Below are positions 31,429-38,955 of a stretch of 49,988 nucleotides of DNA, piece after piece; the stretch's first letter is position 1; each line of letters starts with the position of its first letter. The position numbers and the translations under genes are program-made. The stretch lies in the NCBI GenBank assembly GCA_902779075.1, contig CACZAK010000032.1:1-49988 (forward strand), read 5' to 3'. Under the pieces are notes generated by a model, which made no database searches, was not told the DNA's origin, and saw only the letters and a program-made list of their open reading frames with translations. The stretch is from an uncultured bacterium (GTDB lineage Bacteria; Verrucomicrobiota; Kiritimatiellia; RFP12; UBA1067).

Positions 31429-33285
31429 GTGACGAAAAGTCAACAGGCGCTCTTGAATGAGCTGGAATCCCTTCCAAAGGGATACATCTCCCGCAAGGTG
31501 ATACGGGGGAGGGAGGTGTTTTATCATCAGTGGAAGGAGAACGGCAAGGTCAAGAGTAAGTATCTGAAGCATGATGAAGTTGATGGGTTTAGAGAGCAGA
31601 TTCGGCGGCGCCATGCAATTCAGGAGCTTCTGCTGAAGGAGGGAATTTCGGCGGGCGCGTTGCGGGCGAGGGATGGCGAAAGCGACCTCGAGACGGATGT
31701 AAAGACTGGAGCTGCATTGCGGAAGTTCGCCAAGGGCGTTGAAAAATGGGAACGGCGCGGTGCGCTGAAGGACATCTTGAAGTATGTGCGAGGGGATACG
31801 ATTGATCGTGTGATGATAGTATATGGCCTGCGTCGCACGGGCAAGACCACGATGCTCAGGCAGGCTATTTGCGATCTGTCAGATAAGGAGTTCGCGAAGG
31901 CGGCATACGTCAAGATGTCTCCTGCGAACGACATGTCGGAGCTGGGACGAGACATGGATCGCCTTCAGCGCAGCGGGTACAAGTATGTATTCATCGACGA
32001 AGTGACGCTGATGAAGGATTTCGTGTCGGACGCGGCGCTTCTCTCGGACATCTACGCCGGGATGGGGATGAAGGTTGTCCTTTCGGGTACGGACTCGCTT
32101 GGCTTTTGGCTGTCGCTCAAGGACGAACTTTACGACCGCGCGTTTCTTCTCCATACGACGTTCATCCCTTTTCGGGAGCATAGCCGTCTGCTGAAAGTCG
32201 ATGATGTCGACGACTACATAAGGTATGGCGGTACGCTCCGCATGGGCGAGCGCGACTTCGACGATCCTGCGGCATTCGCGGCGGATGCGTCGTTTCGCGA
32301 TGACGAGACGACGCGGCGGTACGTGGATACGGCCATCGCGTCCAACATACAGCACTCGCTTGCGTTTGCGGACGACGGACGCTACTTCGGAAAGTTGCGC
32401 GAGCTTTACGATGCGGGCGAGCTCACAAACGCCGTCAACCGCATCATCGAGGACATGAACCATCGCTTCCTCGTGGAGGTGGTGACGCACAACTTCGTCT
32501 CGCACGACCTGGGTTCTGCCGCGCAACTTCTGCGTCGCGAGCGGAAGGCCGAGCTACGTAACCGCATCCTTGAAGCCGTCAACAAGGTCTCAGTCACGCA
32601 ACAGTTGATGGATACGCTGTCCATAGTCGACGAGCCGGATCAGACGGTGAAGGTCGAGACGGCGCACGTCCGCCAGATCGAGGCGTACTTGAAGGCGCTT
32701 GACCTGATCATGACGTGTCCGATTGAGTCGTCCGACCCCGAGCAGACGGAGGCGGAGAGAATCCTCTTCACGCAGCCGGGCATGCGATTCGCCCAAGCCC
32801 AGGCGCTTATACATGCGCTTGGCAAGGACAGCGTGTTCAAGACTGAGACGGAGCGCGAGCGGCTGCGAATCTGCGCGAAGATCGAAAGCGATGTCATGGG
32901 GCGTATGCTGGAGGATATAGTTCTCGCCGAGACGATTCGCGCCATCCCTTACCGGCGCGACAAGTACAGGCAGCTGCGCGTGTTCAAGCTTGTGTTCCCG
33001 CGCGGCGAATTCGACATGGTGATATGCGATCCCGAGAAGTCCACATGCCGTCTTTACGAGATAAAGCATACGACGGAGCGCGACGACGGACAGCTCCGTC
33101 ACCTCGTAGATTCTAAGAAGCTCGCCTACGCCAAACATAACTATGGAGATATCCTCTCCCGTACAGTCCTTTATCGCGGAGAGAACTTCACCCATCCGTC
33201 TGGTGTGCTGTACATGAACGTCGGCGAGTGGTTGAAGGAACTGGATTTCGCGGCCCCTGCGCTGCAATCGGAGGAACATCCATGA
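31429..33285 (+). CDS. AAA family ATPase with C-terminal PD-(D/E)xK-like domain
   Basis: 618 residues. The N-terminal 50 residues ([21 protein letters not shown]) resemble a small domain often found on accessory proteins. The ATPase core has Walker [13 protein letters not shown] (about residue 128) and Walker [11 protein letters not shown]. The second half ends with a nuclease-like arrangement: GEFDMVICD, then YEIKHT, giving D...ExK. This resembles the archaeal/bacterial ATPases with DUF4143-type ends, of unclear function and often in defence or mobile contexts. The start is GTG 31429; GATACCAGG upstream gives only a weak site. It overlaps the macro-domain gene by ATGA and is governed by a palindromic operator. 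Confidence 0.82.
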   Translation: MTKSQQALLNELESLPKGYISRKVIRGREVFYHQWKENGKVKSKYLKHDEVDGFREQIRRRHAIQELLLKEGISAGALRARDGESDLETDVKTGAALRKFAKGVEKWERRGALKDILKYVRGDTIDRVMIVYGLRRTGKTTMLRQAICDLSDKEFAKAAYVKMSPANDMSELGRDMDRLQRSGYKYVFIDEVTLMKDFVSDAALLSDIYAGMGMKVVLSGTDSLGFWLSLKDELYDRAFLLHTTFIPFREHSRLLKVDDVDDYIRYGGTLRMGERDFDDPAAFAADASFRDDETTRRYVDTAIASNIQHSLAFADDGRYFGKLRELYDAGELTNAVNRIIEDMNHRFLVEVVTHNFVSHDLGSAAQLLRRERKAELRNRILEAVNKVSVTQQLMDTLSIVDEPDQTVKVETAHVRQIEAYLKALDLIMTCPIESSDPEQTEAERILFTQPGMRFAQAQALIHALGKDSVFKTETERERLRICAKIESDVMGRMLEDIVLAETIRAIPYRRDKYRQLRVFKLVFPRGEFDMVICDPEKSTCRLYEIKHTTERDDGQLRHLVDSKKLAYAKHNYGDILSRTVLYRGENFTHPSGVLYMNVGEWLKELDFAAPALQSEEHP

Positions 33286-33881
33286 TCAAGATAATACAAG
33301 GTGACATAACGACGTTGGCGGTGGACGCCATCGTAAACGCGGCGAACCAGGTGATGCTGGGCGGCGGCGGTGTGGATGGTGCAATCCATCGTGCCGCTGG
33401 ACGAGAGCTTTACGAGGCGTGTCTCAAGGTACCAGAGGTGCGTCCGGGCGTGCGGTGTCCGACGGGCGAGGCGCGCATCACGCCGGGCTTCAAGCTGCCC
33501 GCGAAGTTCGTGATCCACACCGTGGGCCCAGTTTATCGCGACGGCCAGCACGGCGAACCGGAAAAGTTAGCGAACTGCTACCGCAACTCACTCGCCCTCG
33601 CGGCAGAGAACGGCTGCACATCCATCGCCTTCCCCTGCATCTCCACGGGCATCTACGGCTACCCGAAAGATGAGGCTGCGCAAATCGCCGTACGGGAAGT
33701 GGAGATTTTTCTCACGCAGAGGCACAGAGAGGCAGAGGTCGCAGAGGAGGAATCTGGTAGTACGCGATCACCGAGCGCGCCGCAAGACGGTAGGGCGGTC
33801 GCCCCGCGACCGCCGATGGAAATCATCTTCTGTTGCTTCTCGGCACATGACGCGGCGGTTTACGAAAAACTCTTGTCATGA
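33282..33881 (+). CDS. macro-domain protein with in-frame repeat insert
   Basis: 199 residues. The ADP-ribose-binding fold is clear: [33 protein letters not shown] and [10 protein letters not shown]. Such proteins remove ADP-ribose or hydrolyse O-acetyl-ADP-ribose; YmdB-like. After the helix REVEIFL, where the last strand should follow at once, about 34 foreign residues appear ([15 protein letters not shown], then [14 protein letters not shown]), encoded by two repeat sequences (33711-33815). The last strand [19 protein letters not shown] then resumes. The insert falls in a surface turn, so activity may survive. It is translationally coupled to the ATPase, suggesting they work together. Confidence 0.9.
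   Translation: MIKIIQGDITTLAVDAIVNAANQVMLGGGGVDGAIHRAAGRELYEACLKVPEVRPGVRCPTGEARITPGFKLPAKFVIHTVGPVYRDGQHGEPEKLANCYRNSLALAAENGCTSIAFPCISTGIYGYPKDEAAQIAVREVEIFLTQRHREAEVAEEESGSTRSPSAPQDGRAVAPRPPMEIIFCCFSAHDAAVYEKLLS
33711..33752 (+). repeat. low-complexity CGCAGAGG-type repeat inside the macro gene
   Basis: Units ACGCAGAGG, CACAGAGA, GGCAGAGG, TCGCAGAGG in a row. A fragment CACGCAGAGAGAAAAACG also lies at 25124-25141. Confidence 0.7.
33789..33815 (+). repeat. GGTAGGGC palindromic repeat, copy 2, inside the macro gene
   Basis: 27 bp, one difference from copy 1 at 2361. Arms GGCGGTCG and CGACCGCC around CCCCG. Read in frame as part of GRAVAPRPP. Confidence 0.85.
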
Positions 33882-33982
33882 CCACCTTCCTCTCCAACCG
33901 TGAAATCTACACTTCCGTCGTGTGCGGAATCGTGCCGCAGGCGAGGGTAGGTATGGTAAAATATTTAACAACAGCGAGGTGA
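33878..33982 (+). pseudogene. 5' remnant of a PLD-like gene, copy 1
   Basis: ATG overlapping the macro stop (ATGA), encoding [21 protein letters not shown] and then unrelated residues to a stop. The first 69 bases match the start of the complete PLD-like gene at 37010. Most differences among the three copies are silent third-base changes, so they diverged while coding. The homology ends at GCAGGCGAGG, where the promoter of the next gene begins. Confidence 0.8.
33954..33962 (+). promoter_or_regulatory. extended -10 of the AlbA/RecG-like gene
   Basis: TGGTAAAAT (hexamer 33957-33962), directly after the PLD remnant. Leader of about 16 nt with GAGGTGA. Confidence 0.5.
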
Positions 33983-33984
33983 GA

Positions 33985-34731
33985 ATGACCATAGACGAAA
34001 TCAAAGGCGGCGAAAACGACAGGCTTGAGTTCAAGCGCGGGCTATCGAAGGATGATACGCGCTGGCTCAAGACCGTAGTCGCGTTTGCAAACGGACGCGG
34101 TGGACGGATTCTGTTCGGCATAGATACAGACCTGAGTGTTGTCGGCATGGGTGATGACCTCTTCGGTGCGAAGGATGCCATTGCCGATGCAAGTCCCATC
34201 ACCATTGCGTTGTACGATGACAGGCTCGAGGTGACATCGCCAGGTGGACTCGTGAAGGGCATGACCCTTGAGAAGATGAAGAACGGCTATTCCAAGTGCA
34301 GGAACAAGGCTCTTGCCGCCGCGTTCGCATATATGAACCTGATCGAGAACTGGGGTAGCGGAGTCAAGCGCTATATTCGCGAGGTGAAGGCTGCGGGACT
34401 ACGAGAACCAGAGTTCATCGAATGGCCTAACGCAATCAGGGTGAACGTGTACCGAGCCAAGGTGGATGTGGATAAGGCGGGTAAGGGAGAAAGTAAGGGG
34501 CAAAGTAAGGGAGAAAGTAAGGGAGAAAGTAAGGAGGATTCTTGTGGTCGCAACTCCGAGGCGGTAATCAAGAAATTGTCTGAGAACCCTGCATTGACAA
34601 TCCCGGAATTGGCGAAAGCTGTGCATCTCTCTGTGTCTGGCATTGAGAAGATCGTCCGTGGATTAAAGCGCTCAGGAAGGCTTCGCAGAAGTGGCGCAAC
34701 GAAAAATGGCAGATGGATTGTGGAGCGTTGA
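33985..34731 (+). CDS. AlbA_2/RecG-like ATP-binding regulator, internally shortened
   Basis: 248 residues from ATG 33985, set by GAGGTGA four bases upstream. The AlbA_2 start (ENDRLEFKRGL, FANGRGGRILFGIDTD) is followed at once by the end of the HATPase_c_4 part (IALYDDRLEVTSPGGL, LIENWGSGVKRYIREV). Family members are usually 400-500 residues, so around 150-200 residues are missing, including the NAxxHRDY motif. The frame is kept. A tandem 12-base repeat encodes GESKGQSKGESKGESK, and a winged helix closes the protein (LTIPELAKAVHLSVSGIEKIVRGLKRSGRLRR). It may be a trimmed DNA-binding regulator. Flanked on both sides by PLD-gene 5' remnants. Confidence 0.78.
   Translation: MTIDEIKGGENDRLEFKRGLSKDDTRWLKTVVAFANGRGGRILFGIDTDLSVVGMGDDLFGAKDAIADASPITIALYDDRLEVTSPGGLVKGMTLEKMKNGYSKCRNKALAAAFAYMNLIENWGSGVKRYIREVKAAGLREPEFIEWPNAIRVNVYRAKVDVDKAGKGESKGQSKGESKGESKEDSCGRNSEAVIKKLSENPALTIPELAKAVHLSVSGIEKIVRGLKRSGRLRRSGATKNGRWIVER
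34483..34535 (+). repeat. tandem 12-bp repeat in the AlbA/RecG-like gene
   Basis: About four copies of GGGAGAAAGTAA or close variants, encoding (K/G)GESK units that link the ATP-binding and winged-helix parts. Confidence 0.85.
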
Positions 34732-34732
34732 C

Positions 34733-34807
34733 ATGACCACCTTCCTCTCCAATCGTGACATTTACACCTCTGTCGTGTGCGGGATTGTGCCGCAGGCGAG
34801 GGAGTGA
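34733..34807 (+). pseudogene. 5' remnant of a PLD-like gene, copy 2
   Basis: 24 codons, [20 protein letters not shown] then QARE and stop. It begins two bases after the AlbA/RecG-like stop. About 90% identical to copy 1 over 69 bases, with all but one change silent. The homology again ends at GCAGGCGAGG just before the next gene's promoter. Confidence 0.82.
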
Positions 34808-34810
34808 TTG

Positions 34811-34819
34811 TGGTATAAT
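34811..34819 (+). promoter_or_regulatory. extended -10 of the small ORF and SWIM gene
   Basis: ATTGTGGTATAAT, identical in its last 13 bases to the kduI promoter (hexamer 34814-34819). Confidence 0.6.
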
Positions 34820-34848
34820 CTCCAATGCGGAAACCAAGGAGATGAACA

Positions 34849-35007
34849 ATGCCAATAGATGAAATTACAAGCGGAGGACACATGAACGAAGCGATTGAAT
34901 ATAGACAGGCCATACAGGTCATCAAAGAGGCGATTCTGCGCAGCCAGTACGATGCCGCCAGATCAGTGGTCGATGCCTTTAGACCTTGTCAAAAACATGA
35001 GCAGTAG
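34849..35007 (+). CDS. 52-residue ORF resembling the N-terminus of DUF1016 nucleases
   Basis: AAGGAG lies seven bases before ATG 34849, so translation is likely. The sequence MNEAIEYRQAIQVIKEAILR followed by SQYDAARSVV resembles the first helices of the DUF1016/YhcG PD-(D/E)xK family, and stops where the nuclease would continue. It is either a relic of such a gene or a small helical protein. The SWIM gene begins nine bases after its stop. The family resemblance is from memory and uncertain. Confidence 0.5.
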   Translation: MPIDEITSGGHMNEAIEYRQAIQVIKEAILRSQYDAARSVVDAFRPCQKHEQ

Positions 35008-35015
35008 AGCGTAAA

Positions 35016-36989
35016 ATGGTTGATGCAAGACTGAAAGATAAGCTTCTGGGGATGACTTGGGACGAACTGCGGGCGTGGGCGGATTCGAGGTCTGTCGAAC
35101 GTGGACGCGCTTACATCGGCAAAGTCGAACCGCCAATCGCACTTGCGGACGGCAGCATAGCCGCCAAAGTTCATGGAAGCGAGACATACTACACACGGCT
35201 AGCGGTGGACGCAAATGGCGAGATGAATGGCGTCTGCACCTGTCCCGTCGGCTACACGTGCAAGCATACTGTCGCGCTCGCGCTCGTCGCTTCCAAGGCA
35301 TTGCAGAAAAATGGCGAGATAGAAGATGCGCGAAGACTGGACAAAGGATGGACAATGGCCTTGGATGAACTCGACTGCCTGTCCGGCGACAGGGACAGGG
35401 AAGAAGAATCCGGGAATGAAGACGTGGATGAACGGGATGAAGTGCAGGACTATGTTGCAGATCTGGGCGAGAAGGAGTTGCGCGATTTGATGTTGGAACT
35501 GGTTGCGGCGTATTCCTCCGTGCACGAGCACATAGCGGCGAAACTTGCGTCGAGAAAGAAGGCGTCCGCAGCCAAGCCTGCTTCGGGGAAAAAACTGCCT
35601 GCGGACATTGTTCCTCAGGCGCGGCGAGCAATCAAGGACGCGACGCGAGACTACTACGATCCGTACGACAGGTATGGGTACGACGAAGCGCCAGATTATT
35701 CAACTGTCCTTCTGTACTTCGAGGTCTTGCGCGATGCCGGCGACTGGAAAAATCTCATGGAGCTCGGAAAGGAACTGAAGAAGCGCGCGAACGAGCAGTC
35801 TGAGAGGTCTGCGCATGACGAGGGGGAAATCGCCCGCGAAGCGTCGCGGTGCATGGATGTCGTGGCCCAGGCTGTCATGGAAAGCGATCTCGACCCGGTT
35901 GATAAGGTCAAGTGGGAGGCGGACATCAAGGCAGCCGATTCCTACGGTGCTCTTTCCGACATGGAGGTTTCATATCGCACGGTATTGAAAACCGGCTCTG
36001 TCGGGTGGAAGAAGATTGCTGACTATCTGGTTGACAAGTGGGAGGCCGACCATGTGGTCGGCAGTACGGGTCTTCGCGTCTGGGCGTCTTGGAGCGACGT
36101 CGCGCAGGCGTTGGAGAACGCGGGGGACGTGGATGAGGCAATCCGCACGCTCCGCGACCGCCTTGAAGATTATGACTCGCTGTATGTTGCCTTGGCCGAG
36201 CTTCTTGAACGGCACGGTCGCATAGATGAAGCGAAAGCCGTCTGCCGCGAGGGGATGGCCAGGCTTCCGGACGATGGTTACGAGACAACTTCAGGCGAGC
36301 TGCGAAAGAAACTGTGCGGATGGGCCGAGGCGGAAGGTGACGTGAAATCCGTCGCCGCTTACGATCTGGCTAGATTCCTTTCGCATCCATGGATCGGCCT
36401 CTACGACGAATTGAAGAAATCATGTGAAAGGGCCGGCGCGTGGGGACGAGTCCAGGACTTTCTGCGGAGGCATTTCGAGACGGGGTGTCCTGTAGCGAAT
36501 GAGAAGAGGTGGCCGCTGCCGAAGATCGAAGTCAAACTTCCCGACGCGAACGGCGGGGCATTCCCGAATTATGACATTCTGATCGACCTCGCGGTAAAGG
36601 AGGGGCGTGGACTGGATGCCCTCAAGTGGTTCAAGTCGCGTCCGAACAAGGATGAGCGCGCGTGGAGGGGCTGGCGCGACTTCTCGGGCGACAAGGAGTG
36701 GGACGTCGCAGACGCCGTGAGCGATCTCCAGCCGGACTCTGCGCTCGAAATCTGGCGTGGCATCGTCGCCAAGAACCTCGGCTACGCCGCCGAGGAGTGC
36801 TACCGTGTAATCTGCAAGGCGTTGGCGAAGATGCAGCCCGTGATGAAGAAGGCCGGGCGGCTGGATGAGTGGCAGAGAGGTGTTGCCGACATTCGCTCCG
36901 AATACAAGCGGCGCCGAAATCTCGTGAAGATGCTGGACGATCTCGTGCGCGAACACGGCGTTTCAAGCCGTATCGCGGACTATCAATAG
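35016..36989 (+). CDS. SWIM zinc-finger protein with helical repeats
   Basis: 657 residues. The SWIM motif is CTCPVGYTCKH (CxCx6CxH, residues about 76-86), preceded by the usual front part (RSVERGRAYIGKVEPP). SWIM proteins bind nucleic acid or partner proteins. The rest is acidic and helical, with TPR-like stretches (DVDEAIRTLRDRLEDYDSLYVALAELLERHGRIDEA). It resembles uncharacterised bacterial SWIM proteins that sometimes occur with helicases; none adjoins here. ATG 35016 follows the small ORF closely. The PLD-like gene comes 20 bases after its stop. Confidence 0.82.
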   Translation: MVDARLKDKLLGMTWDELRAWADSRSVERGRAYIGKVEPPIALADGSIAAKVHGSETYYTRLAVDANGEMNGVCTCPVGYTCKHTVALALVASKALQKNGEIEDARRLDKGWTMALDELDCLSGDRDREEESGNEDVDERDEVQDYVADLGEKELRDLMLELVAAYSSVHEHIAAKLASRKKASAAKPASGKKLPADIVPQARRAIKDATRDYYDPYDRYGYDEAPDYSTVLLYFEVLRDAGDWKNLMELGKELKKRANEQSERSAHDEGEIAREASRCMDVVAQAVMESDLDPVDKVKWEADIKAADSYGALSDMEVSYRTVLKTGSVGWKKIADYLVDKWEADHVVGSTGLRVWASWSDVAQALENAGDVDEAIRTLRDRLEDYDSLYVALAELLERHGRIDEAKAVCREGMARLPDDGYETTSGELRKKLCGWAEAEGDVKSVAAYDLARFLSHPWIGLYDELKKSCERAGAWGRVQDFLRRHFETGCPVANEKRWPLPKIEVKLPDANGGAFPNYDILIDLAVKEGRGLDALKWFKSRPNKDERAWRGWRDFSGDKEWDVADAVSDLQPDSALEIWRGIVAKNLGYAAEECYRVICKALAKMQPVMKKAGRLDEWQRGVADIRSEYKRRRNLVKMLDDLVREHGVSSRIADYQ

Positions 36990-37009
36990 AGAGCAAACTG
37001 ACTTCTGTC

Positions 37010-37528
37010 ATGACCGCCTTCCTCTCCAACCGCGACATCTACACCTCCGTCGTCTGCGGGATTGTGCCGCAGGTGCGCGAACGGCTGTGGATCGCTACCG
37101 CCGACATCAAGGACATGTATGTCGAATCTGACGGGCGCGACATGGTACCGTTTCTGGAGGTACTGGCGGGGATGGTGAAACGCGGGATCGAGGTGCGGCT
37201 CATCCACGCGAAGGAACCGGGGCCGAATTGGCGCGAGGACTTCGACCGCTATCCCGGCTTGTGGGAGGGGATGGAGCGGATGCTGTGTCCGCGCGTGCAT
37301 TTCAAGTGCATCATCGTCGATGGCACGAAGGCGTATTTCGGTTCGGCCAACCTCACCGGCGCGGGGATGGGCGCGAAGAGCGAGAAGAAGCGTAACTTTG
37401 AGAATGGCGTGCTGACCGACGATCTCGCGCTCGTCGCGCCGCTCATCGAGCAGTTCGATTCCGTCTGGCGCGGCGACTTCTGTCGCGACTGCGGCCGCCG
37501 CGACTTCTGCGGCGACCCGGCGGTGTGA
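37010..37528 (+). CDS. PLD-like (single HKD) protein with C-terminal Cys motif
   Basis: 172 residues. One phospholipase D motif, HFKCIIVDGTKAYFGSANLTGAG (HxKx4D then GSxN), in the second half; single-motif members act as dimers and are mostly nucleases or phosphodiesterases. The N-terminal region (FLSNRDIYTSVVCGIVPQ) and the C-terminal FCRDCGRRDFCGDPAV (CxxCx5C, likely metal-binding) are distinctive. Exactly these two ends recur as remnants elsewhere: the 5' end at 33878 and 34733, the 3' end at 38274. No ribosome binding site is obvious. A role in defence or DNA processing is possible but unproven. Confidence 0.82.
   Translation: MTAFLSNRDIYTSVVCGIVPQVRERLWIATADIKDMYVESDGRDMVPFLEVLAGMVKRGIEVRLIHAKEPGPNWREDFDRYPGLWEGMERMLCPRVHFKCIIVDGTKAYFGSANLTGAGMGAKSEKKRNFENGVLTDDLALVAPLIEQFDSVWRGDFCRDCGRRDFCGDPAV
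37466..37528 (+). repeat. direct repeat: PLD-gene 3' end (left copy)
   Basis: 63 bp at the end of the PLD-like gene; repeated at 38274-38335 with three base differences, bracketing the small ORF plus XRE gene. Confidence 0.9.
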
Positions 37529-37600
37529 CATCGCACCTCAAACAGCGGATCGGTGTGTGCGCATACATAATTCAAGTATTGAATAAAAACACTATGATGC

Positions 37601-37630
37601 TTGCGGTATTAGGATTGTTTGTGTTATAAT
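37601..37630 (+). promoter_or_regulatory. promoter of the small ORF-XRE pair
   Basis: -35 TTGCGG (37601-37606), 18-nt spacer, -10 TATAAT (37625-37630), in a locally AT-rich stretch unlike the surrounding genes. Confidence 0.65.
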
Positions 37631-37651
37631 ACTGTGCGCTGGAGATTAAAG

Positions 37652-37810
37652 ATGTGGATTGAATCATACGAATTTGCCGACTATATCTTGACGGTAGGCG
37701 ACAAATCCACGCAACAGCTTGACATAAATGCGTGTCATGCGAAAGCGAGGGAATTGAAGTCACAGTTGGCAAATGAACCACAAGCGGACGAGGAGAACGA
37801 AAATGGCTGA
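37652..37810 (+). CDS. 52-residue protein upstream of XRE regulator
   Basis: Starts MWIESYEFADYILTVGDKST and ends in an acidic tail (QADEENENG). GGAG lies eight bases before the ATG. No family recognised. Its 3' end overlaps the XRE gene by eight bases, a coupling typical of toxin-antitoxin or regulator pairs. It could be a short partner or a toxin relic. AT-rich compared with neighbours, suggesting recent acquisition. Confidence 0.65.
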   Translation: MWIESYEFADYILTVGDKSTQQLDINACHAKARELKSQLANEPQADEENENG

Positions 37811-38258
37811 AAAGGAAATGAAAGATTTCGCGGCGAGGGCTGCGGAGTTCCTTGGCGATGCAACAATCGCTGATGAAGTTGTCGCCGCGCAAAATGCAAC
37901 AAAAACGGCACGGTCGCTTGCTCGCGAACGGGCAAAGTGCGGACTTTCACAGAAAGAAGTCGCGTTGCGCATGGGCGTGTCGCAGTCGAAGGTATGTCGC
38001 ATGGAAGATTCACTAGATGCAGACCTTTCGTACGGCGACATTGAATCTTATGCACATGCGTTGGGCTTGGACGTGAGCTTGTTCTACGATGCGGTGAACG
38101 CCAGCAAGGAAACGCGTGCGGCCAACTTCGCAAACGCGATAGCCGACATGATCGACAAGTTGCGTGCCTTGTTGCCGGTGGATTCACGTTATGGCGACGC
38201 CATCGACCGCTTTTCTGGAGGCGTACTGTTTCCACTTGTGAGAGGACAAGGAGCATAA
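37803..38258 (+). CDS. XRE-family helix-turn-helix protein
   Basis: 151 residues. The HTH covers about residues 36-90: ERAKCGLSQKEVALRMGVSQSKVCRMEDS, with the family SQxxV contact helix. The N-terminal part is an acidic helix (EKEMKDFAARAAEFL), and the C-terminal 50 residues are helical. Likely a cytoplasmic transcription regulator or antitoxin acting on its own promoter. AGGAG precedes ATG 37803. Flanked by 63-bp direct repeats of the PLD-gene end, which supports arrival as a cassette. Confidence 0.85.
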   Translation: MAEKEMKDFAARAAEFLGDATIADEVVAAQNATKTARSLARERAKCGLSQKEVALRMGVSQSKVCRMEDSLDADLSYGDIESYAHALGLDVSLFYDAVNASKETRAANFANAIADMIDKLRALLPVDSRYGDAIDRFSGGVLFPLVRGQGA

Positions 38259-38335
38259 TGCTATTCGTGCATTGGCGCGGCGATTTCTGTCGCGACTGCG
38301 GCCGCCGCGACTTCTGCGGCGACCCGGCGGTATAA
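38258..38335 (+). pseudogene. 3' remnant of PLD-like gene, now a 25-codon ORF
   Basis: ATG overlaps the XRE stop (TAATG) and AAGGAG lies upstream, so the remnant WRGDFCRDCGRRDFCGDPAV would be translated with a new start MLFVH. From 38274 it is nearly identical to the end of the PLD-like gene, including the place of the stop codon. Either a decaying duplicate or a surviving cysteine-rich mini-protein. Confidence 0.75.
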
Positions 38336-38354
38336 AACATCAGGATTGAACCCC

Positions 38355-38942
38355 ATGCGAATAAGCACCAACACAGTGCCGCAGATTGCGGAATACGCCC
38401 GGAGCGGACGGGTGGTCGTGTTCGACACGGAGACGACCGGCTGCTCGCGCTGGGACGAAATCTGCCAGATCGCCGCCGTCGAGTATGTGGACGGCGTGCG
38501 TGCGCGCACGTTCAGCGTGTATGTGTGTCCCACGTGCGAGATGAACCCGTGGGCGGAAGGGGTGCATGGGCTGTCGCTGGATTTTCTCGCGGAGCATGGT
38601 CTGGCACCGGAAGAGGCGATGCGTCAGTTTTTCGAGTTTCTGGGAAGCGATGCGCTGCTCGTGGCGCACAACAACAAGTTCGACATGCGGATGCTCGACC
38701 AGGAGTGCGAGAAATTCGGCCTCTGCTTCGCGCCGGACGGCATCGAGACATGCGATACGCTCGCGCTCGCTCGCCACCTGCGCCCGGGATTGGGCAGCTA
38801 CTCGCTCGCAAACCTGATTGAAGCGCTCAACATCAACGGCACCAACAGCCACGACGCCCTTGACGATACGCTCGCCTGCGCCGGCCTGTTTTTCAAGTTA
38901 CTTCTCGGCCCTGACGCGGCGGTTTGTCAACAACTAGTTTAA
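38355..38942 (+). CDS. DnaQ-like 3'-5' exonuclease
   Basis: 195 residues, DEDDh fold. Motif I is [10 protein letters not shown], motif [15 protein letters not shown], and motif [18 protein letters not shown] (His and Asp). Not fused to a polymerase and shorter than the PolC type; it resembles DNA polymerase III epsilon-like exonucleases of accessory regions. ATG 38355 is preferred over TTG 38346; AGGA lies upstream. A role in repair or defence is possible. The neighbouring SEC-C gene starts 13 bases after the stop. Confidence 0.87.
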   Translation: MRISTNTVPQIAEYARSGRVVVFDTETTGCSRWDEICQIAAVEYVDGVRARTFSVYVCPTCEMNPWAEGVHGLSLDFLAEHGLAPEEAMRQFFEFLGSDALLVAHNNKFDMRMLDQECEKFGLCFAPDGIETCDTLALARHLRPGLGSYSLANLIEALNINGTNSHDALDDTLACAGLFFKLLLGPDAAVCQQLV

Positions 38943-38955
38943 TGCAAGGAGGCTA

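Noticed and set aside
33700..34540. CRISPR-like arrays
   Set aside because: The repeats here are direct tandem or single palindromes without regular unique spacers; no cas genes are present.
31429..38942. Prophage or integron
   Set aside because: No integrase, structural, packaging or attI/attC-type gene or site is visible; only direct repeats of a gene's ends.
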